This document shows positions 27,529 through 36,587 of a stretch of 64,000 nucleotides of DNA, in pieces. Below the pieces are notes generated by a model, which was not told the DNA's origin, did not search any database, and saw nothing but the letters and a program-made list of their open reading frames with translations. Source of the DNA: Nannocystis bainbridge (lineage in GTDB: Bacteria; Myxococcota_A; Polyangia; Nannocystales; Nannocystaceae); assembly GCF_028368995.1 (NCBI RefSeq), contig NZ_JAQNDL010000003.1, positions 1,054,001 through 1,118,000 on the forward strand, written 5' to 3'. The first letter of the stretch is position 1, and each line of letters begins with the position of its first letter. Position numbers and translations under genes: made by a program.

Positions 27529-30500
27529 TCAGCTGCCTCCGCAGGGGGTCATGTTGGTGAACAGCCGCTTGGGCGGCAGCACGTCGGCGGCGCGGACCAG
27601 CGACAGGAACTGCTTGTTCCCGTTCGGCAGGCCGAAGAACGCGGTGCCGCCGCGGACCCGGCGCGGCCGCACGCGCACGTCGAGCTGGCCGAGGTTGTAC
27701 GACGTCATGTCGAAGCGGAAGCCGATGACCTCGTCGCCCTTGAACTCGGGCACGGTCGACGGCGGCTTCTCGAGCAGCTCGAACAGGCCCCACTCGCCGG
27801 ACATCGCCAGCACCTTGTTGGTCTGGCGGCCGTAGGCCTTGAGCGACGCGCCGTGCTCCTCCTTGCCGGGCCAGCGCAAGAGCGTCGGCTTCTCGTTGCC
27901 GCACGCGAACTCGATCTTCTTGCCCTCGACGGTGACCTCGACCTTGCTGACCTGCGGGTTGCAGGCCAGGATCATCTCGAAGTCGACGCGCAGCTCCTCG
28001 TTCTGGAAGAACACCGTGCCGATGTCCTGGGCCCGGTTGAGGAACCGGATCACGCCGGCGTCGAGCTTGGGCCCGTCGTTGCGGCCGCGGTCGCGCAGCT
28101 CGACGGTGTTGCCCTCGAGCACGACGTAGCCGGACAGCAGCTCCTCGCGGGCCTTGCGGATGAAGCCGTTCTCCGGGTGGAAGAACTCCTCGAAGTCGGC
28201 CACGGCCGCGTCGCTGCGCGAGTCGGCGGCGAACGGGTAGCGGCCGTTGAAGCGCTCGTACATCGGGTCGACGATGCGCGCGCACCAGTCGGCCACCGCG
28301 CCGGTGCCCTGGTCGCGGACCAGCATGCGCAGCAGCTCCTCGAGCGGCGTGACCAGCAGCTTGGTCGTGCCCGCGGTCCAGGTGTCGAGCTCGGCGTCCT
28401 GCACCAGCGACTTGGTGAAGTCGATCGCGCCGCGCAGCTGCTCGACCAGCGCCTTCTCCTCTTCCTTGTTCTCGAGCGCCTTGCCGATCGCGTCGCGCAG
28501 CTCCTTGAGCCGACCGTGGTACTGGTCGAGCCCCGCCATGCCCTCCTTGCCCTCGGGCGCGACGGCGAAGAGCACCAGGCGCGCGAACTCCCGCCGCACC
28601 GCGTCGGCCTTGACCAGCCCGCCGGTGTTCTTGTCCTTGTCCTTGCTCAGCAGGGCCAGCAGCGACTTGTTGTCGCCGTAGTCGTAGTCGTCGACGATCT
28701 CCGAGTGGCGCTTGAGCTCCGCGAACACCCGCCACAGCGGCAGGCGCGGGCCCTTGACCAGCTCGCCCATCAGCCGCTTGCCCTCGTCGAGGCTGGTCGG
28801 CGGGGCGATCCGCGTGCGCTGGATGAAGCGGCGCCACTCCTCCATGTACATCTTGAAGTACTCGGTCCGCATCTCCGCGCCGCGTCGGCGCTGGCGCTGG
28901 CTGGCCTGGGCCTGGTCGAGCCCGAGCACCCACGAGTCGGCCTCGAGCGCGCTCGCCAGCTCGCGCTTGACGTAGGCCCAGCCCTCGATCGTGAACGCCG
29001 GCCGCACCTCGGTGCCGTCGTTCTCGAGGTCCGGCAGGCCGGTCAGCGTGCGCAGGTTGATCTTGGCCAGCTCCTGGATGCCGTTGACCTCGTCGACGAT
29101 CTTGTCGACCTCGGCCCGCACCGAGTCCTCGCGCTTGAGGATCTCCTGCACCTGCTCGATGAGCAGCGGGTCGCGCGGCAGGTTGAAGTCGCTGTCCTGG
29201 GCGAGGTCGATGTACTTGTCGACCGCCCGCTCGATCGCGCCGTACTCGGCGGTCCCGGTCTGCGTGCGCGCGCTGCCCGACCAGCGGATCCGCAGCGTCT
29301 CGCGCAGGAACTTCGACTCGCCGCTGATCGGCTGCATCTCGTAGTTCTTCTTGTCGCCGGTGACGAGCAGGTAGAACCGCAGCGACAGCCGGTTGCGCAC
29401 CCGATCCTCGATGTCGGGGATCAGCTCCGGCGACTCGAAGCGGGCCGCGAAGTCACGCAGCTCGGCCTCGGCCTTGTCGCGCAGCGTCGACGTCACGCCG
29501 GCGAACATCGCGTCCTTGTAGAAGCCGCGCAGCGGCGGCACGACCTCGTCGCGGAACAGGCCCCACTCGCGCACGTGGTCGACGTCGCCGCCGCCCTCGT
29601 CCTCCCAGCGGGCCAGCAGCTCGCGCAGCGGCACGATCTTGCCGCTCTCGACCGGGACGCGGCGGCGCCCGCCGAGCTCGGCCGAGGCGACCGCGCTGGC
29701 GTCGGCGGTCTGCTGGTTGAGGTCGCGGTTGCGTCCGGCCGCGCCGGCCGCGTCGAGCGCGATGTAGAGGCCGACCAGCCCGAGCGACGCGCCGACGACG
29801 ACGCGCTTGACCGTCGACCGCTGCAGCGAGCGCGAGGTCCGGCGGGCCAGGCCGCCGGCCCGCAGCACGTGGGTGCCGATCAGCTCCTCGGTGAAGATGC
29901 GCTTGCTCGGGACCGGGTCGGCCGCGGCAGGCGTGAAGCTGCCGCGGGTCTTTCGGGCCAGGTTCTCGAGCACCGCGTCGACGACCGGCTCGCCGTCTTG
30001 CATCGCGCTGGTGAGGAACACGCCGCGCAGGCGCACCGGGTCGCCGCCGCGGGCCGCGAGCAGGCGCTGGGCGATGGCGGCGAGCGGCTCCTGCATGCCG
30101 GCGATCTGCTGCACGAGCGTGTAGATCCGGCCCTGCCGCGGCGGATCGGGCTCGCGGAAGCGGCTGAGCAGGCGCAGCGCGCGGCGGTCGAGCCAGCCGG
30201 CCAGCGCGTCGAAGCGCGAGCGCAGCTCCTTGACCGCGAGCTCCTCGCTGCGGCCGTCGGGCAGCTCGAAGCCCAGCGGCGAGGTCAGCGTCTCGAACGC
30301 GCCGAGCACGTCGCCGAAGCCCGACAGGCGATCGAGGCGGGTCACGACCAGGAACACCGGCGCGTGGACCTGCAGGCTCGTCACCAGGTCGGAGACCTCG
30401 GCGGCCAGCAGGTCGCCGATCTCGCCGGCGCGGGCGATCGGGTCGGACGCGGAGACGAGGTCGTCGGCGGCGACGCACACGACGATCGCGTGCAGCGGCT

Positions 30501-31092
30501 GGCGGCGCTTGCTGAGCAGCTTGAGCTCCGCGAGCCACGACTTGCGCAGGTCCTCGCGGTGCGCGAGCGCGTGCGGGACCTCGACGAACACCGCCTGGCC
30601 CGGCGCGCTGAACAGCCGCGGCCGGTCCTCCGGCGCCGCGCTGGCGTCGGCGCCCTTGACCGGGCCGTTATGATCGTACTCCGGCAGGCGCTTCGGGTGC
30701 GGCCCGCCGAGCAGGCGCGTCTTGCCCTGGCCCTGCAGGCCGAGCACCGCCACCCACGGGGCGTCGGCGCTGGCGCTGACGAGGCGCGGGCGCGCCGGCG
30801 CGGTGGCCCGCTGGTGGCGCTCGACGTGCTTGAGCGTGGCCGCGACGTCGCGCAGCCGGTTAGCGAAGTCGAGCTGCTCCTGGCTGGCCTTGGGGTTGGC
30901 CTTGTCGACCGCGGCCTTCTTGGCGCGCAGGAAGCTGACGAAGGTGATGATGCCGGCGATGATCACCACCACCGCCATCAGCGCCGCCGTCCACCACACG
31001 TACTCCTGCGGCAGCTTGAGGTAGCGGACCGCGGCGACGACGGCGGCGATCGCCGCGCCGGCGAACGTCAGGACGTAGATCATCCCCTTCAC
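27529..31092 (-). CDS. tssM: T6SS membrane-complex protein TssM (IcmF-like)
   Basis: TssM spans the inner membrane and periplasm and, with TssL and TssJ, forms the T6SS trans-envelope complex. The 1187-residue protein has two N-terminal membrane segments (about 4-23 and 32-55). A cytoplasmic NTPase-like domain follows with Walker A GLQGQGKT at 118-125 and a DRLSG-type (T.LD) loop. A third membrane segment lies at about 424-446. A long periplasmic region ends in a beta-rich TssJ-binding domain (FFGLPNGNKQFLSL). The start GTG 31092 overlaps the tssL stop by 4 nt (GTGA), a sign of translational coupling. ATG 31083 is an alternative. Walker A appears intact, while in several TssM proteins it is lost. 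Confidence 0.9.
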   Translation of the reverse strand: MKGMIYVLTFAGAAIAAVVAAVRYLKLPQEYVWWTAALMAVVVIIAGIITFVSFLRAKKAAVDKANPKASQEQLDFANRLRDVAATLKHVERHQRATAPARPRLVSASADAPWVAVLGLQGQGKTRLLGGPHPKRLPEYDHNGPVKGADASAAPEDRPRLFSAPGQAVFVEVPHALAHREDLRKSWLAELKLLSKRRQPLHAIVVCVAADDLVSASDPIARAGEIGDLLAAEVSDLVTSLQVHAPVFLVVTRLDRLSGFGDVLGAFETLTSPLGFELPDGRSEELAVKELRSRFDALAGWLDRRALRLLSRFREPDPPRQGRIYTLVQQIAGMQEPLAAIAQRLLAARGGDPVRLRGVFLTSAMQDGEPVVDAVLENLARKTRGSFTPAAADPVPSKRIFTEELIGTHVLRAGGLARRTSRSLQRSTVKRVVVGASLGLVGLYIALDAAGAAGRNRDLNQQTADASAVASAELGGRRRVPVESGKIVPLRELLARWEDEGGGDVDHVREWGLFRDEVVPPLRGFYKDAMFAGVTSTLRDKAEAELRDFAARFESPELIPDIEDRVRNRLSLRFYLLVTGDKKNYEMQPISGESKFLRETLRIRWSGSARTQTGTAEYGAIERAVDKYIDLAQDSDFNLPRDPLLIEQVQEILKREDSVRAEVDKIVDEVNGIQELAKINLRTLTGLPDLENDGTEVRPAFTIEGWAYVKRELASALEADSWVLGLDQAQASQRQRRRGAEMRTEYFKMYMEEWRRFIQRTRIAPPTSLDEGKRLMGELVKGPRLPLWRVFAELKRHSEIVDDYDYGDNKSLLALLSKDKDKNTGGLVKADAVRREFARLVLFAVAPEGKEGMAGLDQYHGRLKELRDAIGKALENKEEEKALVEQLRGAIDFTKSLVQDAELDTWTAGTTKLLVTPLEELLRMLVRDQGTGAVADWCARIVDPMYERFNGRYPFAADSRSDAAVADFEEFFHPENGFIRKAREELLSGYVVLEGNTVELRDRGRNDGPKLDAGVIRFLNRAQDIGTVFFQNEELRVDFEMILACNPQVSKVEVTVEGKKIEFACGNEKPTLLRWPGKEEHGASLKAYGRQTNKVLAMSGEWGLFELLEKPPSTVPEFKGDEVIGFRFDMTSYNLGQLDVRVRPRRVRGGTAFFGLPNGNKQFLSLVRAADVLPPKRLFTNMTPCGGS

Positions 31093-31757
31093 GGCACGCC
31101 CTCCTGCAGTCGGCCGGCCAGCGCCTCGGCGTCTTCGGACAGCTCGCTCTCGTAGCCGCACAGCAGCGCGACCGAGAACAGCAGCGCGAGCGCGCCGAGC
31201 CAGAGCGCCAGGTTACTGGTGTGGCCCGGCCGCTTCCACTCGGCCTCGGCCGGGGCCGGCAGGCCGTCCTCGAACGCCAGCCGGTCCTTCAGCTTGTCCT
31301 CGACGCGGCGACACAATTGGTCGAAGCCCTTCTCGTTCGAGCGGGCGACGTACTTGCCGCGGAAGCCGAGGAACAGGCAGGTCGCGTACACCTGCAGCAC
31401 GTCGAGCGCGTCCTCGTCGTCGCGGCGGGCGCCGAGCAGCTTCTCGAGGTGGACGAAGAAATTCTCGCCGGCCCGGACCTCGTTGAAGTAGTCGCGCTGC
31501 AGCAGGTGGTCGACCCAAAAGTCGGCGACCGGACCCGGGGTGGCCTGGGCGACCTCGTCGATGAAGGCCACCAGCGCGTACTTGATGAGCCGGGCGTTCT
31601 CGGCCCCGAACCCGACCTTGCGCGCCGCGGCCTCGGTCGCCTCGACCTGGTCGACCGCGCTGCGGTGGAGCGTCGCCACGTCGGTGACGCCCTCGGGCTG
31701 GTTCAGCAGGAGCGCGTGGTCGAAGCAGACCCGCGTCACCTCGTAGATCCGGTGCAT
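31089..31757 (-). CDS. tssL: T6SS membrane-complex protein TssL (DotU-like)
   Basis: TssL is an inner-membrane protein that links the T6SS baseplate to TssM. The predicted protein has 222 residues. The cytoplasmic DotU domain is recognisable from FDHALLLNQPEG, IKYALVAFIDEVAQ and FFVHLEKLL. One C-terminal membrane anchor lies at about 183-203 (LALWLGALALLFSVALLCGY), followed by only about 20 residues, so there is no peptidoglycan-binding OmpA domain. It starts 3 nt after the tssK stop and overlaps tssM by 4 nt. Confidence 0.9.
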   Translation of the reverse strand: MHRIYEVTRVCFDHALLLNQPEGVTDVATLHRSAVDQVEATEAAARKVGFGAENARLIKYALVAFIDEVAQATPGPVADFWVDHLLQRDYFNEVRAGENFFVHLEKLLGARRDDEDALDVLQVYATCLFLGFRGKYVARSNEKGFDQLCRRVEDKLKDRLAFEDGLPAPAEAEWKRPGHTSNLALWLGALALLFSVALLCGYESELSEDAEALAGRLQEGVP

Positions 31758-31760
31758 GCG

Positions 31761-33125
31761 CTAGTCCTCCCGCGCCAAGATCCCCATGAGCGTGACCTTG
31801 GCCCGCCGCGGGTCGTAGGGCGGCTTGATGTAGATGGCGATGGTCCGCTCGTTGAGGATCTCGCGCCAGTGCGGGTCGTCGGTGGTGACGAGGAAGTAGA
31901 CCTGCCGCGGACGGATTGGGATCTCGGGCGGCGGGCGGTGAGCGGTCTTCAGCGGCACGCCGAGCACGTTGTTCTTCACGACCAGCGGGATGCGCTTCCA
32001 GCTGGCGATCTTGGCCAGCTCGGGCACCTCGTTGGCGACCTGCTGCTGCTCGCCCTCGGCCTCGACCGCGAGCACCCACTGCGTGCAGCGCTGCAGCCGA
32101 TCGTCGCGCAGCTCGCCGATCCACGAGTTGTCCTGGCGGGCCCGCAGCGGCACCGTCACGAACGCCTCCTGGATCACGAGGCCGAGCAGCCGCTTGATCT
32201 CATTGGTCAGCTTGCCGAACGCGCCCTGCAGGTCGTTGTACTGGAACGCCGGCAGCTCGGCCGGGTCGCCCTCCGACGAGAACGTCATCAGCGAGCCGCA
32301 CAGCCGCGACAGCTCGACGTAGACCGGCCACGGCGAGGTCGCGGGCGCCTCGCTGAAGTGCTTGAGCACCGGGATCGCGCCGCTCAGCGTCTGCAAAAAC
32401 AGGTAGCGCGTGATGTCCTGGGCGTTGAACTCGATGCGCACGCCGTCGCGGGTGCGCCGCTCCTCGGCCAGCCGGCGCCGCTTGGTCACCGAGAGGCTGA
32501 GCAGGTCCTGCAGCGCGGCCAGCAGCGCCGGCGCGGCGCCGATCGTCAGGCACGGCGGGATGTACTCGTCGTTGAGGCGGAACCCGCCGGTCTCGTCGCG
32601 CACGACCTCGGCGACCTTGATCGCGGCGTAGTCGTCGCGCGGCTCGCTGCCGAACAGCAGCACCAGGTTCGGCTCGCTGAACTGCAGCTCGCGCTCGCTG
32701 CGAGCCATCGTCAGGTCGAACACGTTGCGCGTGACCGTCTTGTAGCGCTGCAGCCCCGCGGTGACCTCGGCGCCGGCGTAGTTGGCCACGCCCTCGCGCA
32801 TCGTCGGCAGCGCCAGGAACACCTCGACCGAGCGCATGCTCGGCGGGAACGCCGGCGCGATCGGTCGGCTCGCCGGGCGGCTCTGGCTGGTCGCCTCGAA
32901 CATCACCGCGGTCCCGTCGGGCAGGACGCCGCGGAAGTTGGTGAGCGCGAGCTGGCCCGCCTTGATCGCGCCGGCGTCGAACGAGATCGCCGCGACGCCC
33001 CACGACAGCGCGGTCATCACCCCCAGCCGCGCCGCCAGGTTCTGCTCGTGATACAGGTCCTGCTGCTGCATGTGCTGCGGGCACAGCAGCATCCCCTCGT
33101 TCCACACGGGTCGTCCGCTCAGCAT
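31761..33125 (-). CDS. tssK: T6SS baseplate protein TssK
   Basis: TssK trimers connect the TssFG baseplate wedges to the membrane complex. The 454-residue product begins with the family signature (VWNEGMLLCPQHMQQQDLYHE) and keeps the expected length of about 440-460. The C-terminal domain that contacts TssL/TssM ends with KVTLMGILARED. It lies 19 bp after tssJ and 3 bp before tssL, so it is in the tssJKLMCA operon. Confidence 0.92.
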   Translation of the reverse strand: MLSGRPVWNEGMLLCPQHMQQQDLYHEQNLAARLGVMTALSWGVAAISFDAGAIKAGQLALTNFRGVLPDGTAVMFEATSQSRPASRPIAPAFPPSMRSVEVFLALPTMREGVANYAGAEVTAGLQRYKTVTRNVFDLTMARSERELQFSEPNLVLLFGSEPRDDYAAIKVAEVVRDETGGFRLNDEYIPPCLTIGAAPALLAALQDLLSLSVTKRRRLAEERRTRDGVRIEFNAQDITRYLFLQTLSGAIPVLKHFSEAPATSPWPVYVELSRLCGSLMTFSSEGDPAELPAFQYNDLQGAFGKLTNEIKRLLGLVIQEAFVTVPLRARQDNSWIGELRDDRLQRCTQWVLAVEAEGEQQQVANEVPELAKIASWKRIPLVVKNNVLGVPLKTAHRPPPEIPIRPRQVYFLVTTDDPHWREILNERTIAIYIKPPYDPRRAKVTLMGILARED

Positions 33126-33144
33126 CGCGTAATCCTCTCCAGTC

Positions 33145-33921
33145 CTAGCGTCCGGGCAGCTTCGGGGCGGTCGGCGCCGTCGGCTTCGACGGCATGCTCG
33201 GCGCCGATGGGGTGCTCGGCGTCGACGGGGTCGTCGGCGTCGTCGGCGTCTTGGGCATCTGCGGCGTCTTCGGCACCTTCGGCACCTCGGCCTTCTTCTT
33301 CTTCTTCTTCGGCTTCTTCTTGGCGGTCGAAGGCGCCGCGCACACGGTCTCGAAGGTCGACAGCTCGAAGCCCGACGGCGCGAACGCCCCGCCGGCCAGC
33401 TCGCTGCGCTCGAGCGAGACGTAGAGGCACGGCAGCCGCGGCTCCTCGTCCTCGGCCACCGCGGCGCACTGGTCCTCGCGGGTGTTCGGCGGCACCGCCA
33501 TCGAGGCGTACCAGGCCGAGCCGATCTTCTCGCGGAACTGGGCCACGACCACCAGGTGCGTGGTGTTCGGCTTGAGCGCGATCGTCATCTTGTCGCGCGT
33601 CAGCTTGTCGTCGGTCGACGGGTAGGCGACCAGCTCGCGCTTGTCGACGTACTCGTCGCCGAACACCTTCTCGCCCTCGTTGGCGATCGCGTCCGGGTCG
33701 AGCGGCTGGTCGAGGCTGGTGATGCCCTTGAGCTGGTAGACCACCAGCGTCGTCGGCCACGACTCGCCGCCCTCGCCGACGTTGACCACGTCGGACACCT
33801 GAACTAGCGCCTGCACGCCCGGCTGGGCCTCGCACGGCGGCTTCGACTCGTCACCGGCCCGGCAGCCGAACGCCGCCGCAGCCAACACCAGCGCCGCGGG
33901 CCACACGACCGCCGACGGCAC
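33145..33921 (-). CDS. tssJ: T6SS outer-membrane lipoprotein TssJ with long basic and Thr/Pro tail
   Basis: TssJ is the outer-membrane lipoprotein of the T6SS envelope complex and binds TssM. The signal MPSAVVWPAALVLAAAAFGC gives a lipobox AFGC, and the core (VVYQLKGITSLDQ, DEYVDKRELVAYPS, TTHLVVVAQFR) matches the TssJ beta-sandwich. The protein is 258 residues long, while TssJ is usually 150-190. The extra part is a C-terminal tail with a Lys run (KKKPKKKKKK) and then many TP/SP/KP repeats. Such a tail could contact peptidoglycan or DNA, but nothing proves this. I chose GTG 33921 because it places the signal at the N-terminus and has a GAGGGAAGG ribosome site. It is the first gene of the tssJKLMCA operon. 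Confidence 0.85.
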   Translation of the reverse strand: MPSAVVWPAALVLAAAAFGCRAGDESKPPCEAQPGVQALVQVSDVVNVGEGGESWPTTLVVYQLKGITSLDQPLDPDAIANEGEKVFGDEYVDKRELVAYPSTDDKLTRDKMTIALKPNTTHLVVVAQFREKIGSAWYASMAVPPNTREDQCAAVAEDEEPRLPCLYVSLERSELAGGAFAPSGFELSTFETVCAAPSTAKKKPKKKKKKAEVPKVPKTPQMPKTPTTPTTPSTPSTPSAPSMPSKPTAPTAPKLPGR

Positions 33922-34020
33922 CCTTCCCTCGCGCCCTGTCACAGCGGCGAAGGTAGCAGAAACCGTCGCAGCTCCAGCACGGCGATTCACCGTGCGCGAC
34001 GCCGCCCATGCGCTCGCGGC

Positions 34021-35787
34021 TCACACGAGCGTCGGTGTGACACCGGTCGACTGCAGCGGCGACTCGTCGTCGGCGCGCGCGAACAGCTCCACGAGATCGC
34101 CGCGGCGCAGCTCCGCCACCTGCGCGACGATATCGCGCCCCGACAGCGAGCGACGCAGCGCCACCACGACGTCGAAGCAGCCCGCCACGTAGGCCCGCAG
34201 ATGGGTCGGATCGGCGCCCGCCGACGTCAGCGCCAGCGTGGCCTGCATCCGCTCGAGCCCGACCTCGACGTTGTCGGCCGCGAGCACCGCGACCGTCGCC
34301 CCGCCGGGGCGCCGCGCCGTCGCGCACAGCTCCGCGACCTCGACCCCGCCGAGGTCCTGTACGAACAGAAAGTCGGGTCGCATCCGCGCCGCGCTGCGGA
34401 CCGCCGCGGTGGCGTCGCGGGCCGCGTCGAGGACGATCGCCCGGCTCGCCAGCGCGGCCGCGATCGGCCCGCGGTGGACCGCGACCACCCGCGCGTCGCC
34501 GGGCAGCTCGCTGGCCATCGCCCCGAGCAGCGCGCCGGTGTCGGCGCGGGTCGATGCGCACACAAGGAAATTCAGGCGCTGCCGCAGCGCCGCGGACAGC
34601 ATCTCGGCGGCCGCGGGCGACAGCGTCTTGCGCTCGCCGAGCGCGGCCAACGACAGCGTATCGCCCGCCGCGCGGGTCAGCACGAGGATCGGGCCCGAGG
34701 CCGCGATCGGGCGCCCGATCGCGTGCACGGCCACGCCGGCCTCGGTGACGCCGTCGACGATCGGCGCCGACGCCGTCGTGCGGGTGCCGACCAGGCGCTC
34801 GAGCGCGAGCCCGACCGCCTGCTCGCACGAGAAGCGGGCCGGGTGGCGCGAGCGCTGCTCGCCGCGCCGGACCTCGATGTGGCTGGCGCCGGCGACCAGC
34901 ACCTCCGACACCGCGGCGTCGGCGAGGATGTCGTCGAGCGGACCGGTGCCCGCGACCTCCTGGGCCAGCCAATCGATCCACTGCCGCCGCTGGCGCGGAT
35001 CGGCCATCGTCAGCGTGCGCTCGACGATCTCGCGCGCGGCCGCGAGCGCGCGCACCCGCGCTTGCGGCCCCGGGGGCTCGCCGAGCAGCGCCTCCGAGGT
35101 CTGGCGGAACGCCAGCGCGAGCGCGTCGTCGAGCGTGCGCGGCGGCTCGGGGTCGGGCTCGGTGCGTCGCGGCGAGACCGCGGTGCGGCGCACATCCGCG
35201 CCGTACGGACGGGCGGGGACGTCGGGGGCGTCAGGAGAGATCCGGAACGATCCGCTGCCGGCCGGGCCGACCTGCTCGACCGTGCGGGCGGGGATGCGCT
35301 CGACGTCGTGGGCCGCGATCGGGTCGGTCGGGGTCGGCTCGGCCGAGCCGAGCAGCAAGTCCGGCGGCTCGCCGATCGGCTCCGGACCGCCCTGGAACTC
35401 GTCGTATTCGCCCTGCGGCTCGCCCTCGCCGTAGGCCTGCGGATCCTCGAAGTCAGGCCCGCCGCCATACGACTCCTGGACCTCGTGGCCCTCCTCGGCC
35501 CGCTCGAAGTGGAGCGTGAACACGCCGATGTCGACCGCGTCGTGCGGCGCCAGCACCACCGGCCCCCGCACCATCTCACCGTTGACGAAGGTGCCGTTGG
35601 TCGAGTTGTTGTCGACCAGGACGATGCCCTCTTCGTTCTCGATCACGCGGGCGTGGACGCTCGACACGCGGTTGTTCGGCAACACCACGTGGTTGCGGTC
35701 GACGCGACCGACCGTGATCTGCGGCAGCGTGAACTCGTGAACCTCGTCCTGACTGGAGTCTTGGCGGCGGATCGTGACGCGGATCAT
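34021..35787 (-). CDS. FHA domain fused to a degenerate CpaF/TadA-like secretion ATPase
   Basis: The predicted protein has 588 residues. The N-terminal FHA domain (about 1-95) has the phosphothreonine-binding residues GR, SSVHAR and NNSTNGTFVNG. A disordered acidic/Pro linker reaches about residue 230. The rest follows the order of CpaF-type secretion ATPases: 'GPLDDILADAAVSEVLVAG', 'APIVDG', then the nucleotide site. Where CpaF has GGTGSGKTT this protein has CASTRADTGALL, and the Walker B/RPD block reads RPDFLFVQDLGG. The P-loop Lys-Thr is lost, so it is probably a pseudo-ATPase. It lies immediately upstream of tssJ (99 bp) on the same strand, so it may be a phospho-dependent accessory of the T6SS. 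ATG 35787 has a GGGAG site. The frame also opens at 35874. Confidence 0.82.
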   Translation of the reverse strand: MIRVTIRRQDSSQDEVHEFTLPQITVGRVDRNHVVLPNNRVSSVHARVIENEEGIVLVDNNSTNGTFVNGEMVRGPVVLAPHDAVDIGVFTLHFERAEEGHEVQESYGGGPDFEDPQAYGEGEPQGEYDEFQGGPEPIGEPPDLLLGSAEPTPTDPIAAHDVERIPARTVEQVGPAGSGSFRISPDAPDVPARPYGADVRRTAVSPRRTEPDPEPPRTLDDALALAFRQTSEALLGEPPGPQARVRALAAAREIVERTLTMADPRQRRQWIDWLAQEVAGTGPLDDILADAAVSEVLVAGASHIEVRRGEQRSRHPARFSCEQAVGLALERLVGTRTTASAPIVDGVTEAGVAVHAIGRPIAASGPILVLTRAAGDTLSLAALGERKTLSPAAAEMLSAALRQRLNFLVCASTRADTGALLGAMASELPGDARVVAVHRGPIAAALASRAIVLDAARDATAAVRSAARMRPDFLFVQDLGGVEVAELCATARRPGGATVAVLAADNVEVGLERMQATLALTSAGADPTHLRAYVAGCFDVVVALRRSLSGRDIVAQVAELRRGDLVELFARADDESPLQSTGVTPTLV

Positions 35788-35830
35788 CAGTGGTTGCTCC
35801 CGCGCGCGCGCGGCGGTCTGCTCGACATGA

Positions 35831-35859
35831 TTGACTCGAGTCGGGCGGGAAGGTAAGGA
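35831..35859 (+). promoter_or_regulatory. Candidate sigma-70-type promoter for the lipoprotein at 35895
   Basis: TTGACT (35831-35836) is separated by 17 nt from TAAGGA (35854-35859). The -10 box is poor. Transcription would begin about 30 nt before the start codon. It lies in the 107-bp divergent region shared with the FHA gene. This is read by eye only. Confidence 0.3.
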
Positions 35860-35894
35860 CCCTATGGTACCCAATGAGCCAGGTGGAGCGGCAC

Positions 35895-36566
35895 ATGAAT
35901 CTGCGGGCGCCTGCGAACTCCGACCTTCGAGGCAAGCTCGCCTGGCGTCGGCCCCTCGCGGTGCTCCTCCTCACGGCCACGGCGCTGGTCGCGAGCGCAT
36001 GCGCTCGCCGGCTCGATCTCACTCCGGGTGAGTTCGGGCGCATCAAGGACAAGGACTCCGAGCTCAAGACCCTGCGCGTGGTCCCCAACAAGACGCTCAT
36101 CTCGATTTACCGCGAGTCGTCGGTCAATCAGAGCTACGAGGTCAACAAGCGCAAGATCACCGAGCGCGGCGCCTACCGCCCGCTCGAGCGCATCATCGGC
36201 AAGAACACCCCCGGCAAGGTCGTCGGCACCAGCGAGCAGAACGGCATGCCGGTGCTGTGGGTCAGCTTCGACAACGAGTGCGAAGACACGGCCTGCAGCT
36301 ACGCCTTCGCCCAGACCGAGCTCGATCGCTACACCTTGATCAAGGTCCCCGACCGCGAGAAGTACGACGAGCCGGTCAGCTACCGCCGCAACTCCTTCAA
36401 GCGCAACCAGCTGCGCTACACCAAGCAGCGCTCGCTCGCCGAGGCCAACGAGGTGTTCGCGGTCGTGCGCAAGTCGGGCAAGGTCCTCACCATCGACCTG
36501 CAGATCCGCAAGGACGTCTACCGCCCGACCCGCTCCGCCGTCGAGCGCGCCGGCGGCGCCGACTGA
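35895..36566 (+). CDS. Lipoprotein of unknown function, divergent from the FHA-ATPase gene
   Basis: The predicted protein has 223 residues and a lipoprotein signal ending LLTATALVASAC. The mature part is basic and beta-rich with two close cysteines (NECEDTACSYAF) that probably form a disulfide. The central motif NKTLISIYRESSVNQSYEVN is distinctive, but I know no family for it. I prefer ATG 35895, which has GGTGGAG 6 nt upstream. ATG 35874 is also in frame. It is the only plus-strand gene inside the T6SS locus and shares its promoter region with the FHA pseudo-ATPase, so a role in the T6SS envelope is possible. A stem-loop of the TGTCC family begins 2 nt after its stop. Confidence 0.75.
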   Translation: MNLRAPANSDLRGKLAWRRPLAVLLLTATALVASACARRLDLTPGEFGRIKDKDSELKTLRVVPNKTLISIYRESSVNQSYEVNKRKITERGAYRPLERIIGKNTPGKVVGTSEQNGMPVLWVSFDNECEDTACSYAFAQTELDRYTLIKVPDREKYDEPVSYRRNSFKRNQLRYTKQRSLAEANEVFAVVRKSGKVLTIDLQIRKDVYRPTRSAVERAGGAD

Positions 36567-36568
36567 AC

Positions 36569-36584
36569 CTGTCCGTACGGACAG
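36569..36584 (+). terminator. CTGTCCGTACGGACAG perfect palindrome after the stop
   Basis: This 16-bp perfect palindrome begins 2 nt after the TGA at 36564-36566. No U-tract follows. Directly behind it are two larger tandem hairpins, so transcription may stop across the whole 36569-36700 stretch. Confidence 0.5.
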
Positions 36585-36587
36585 CTC

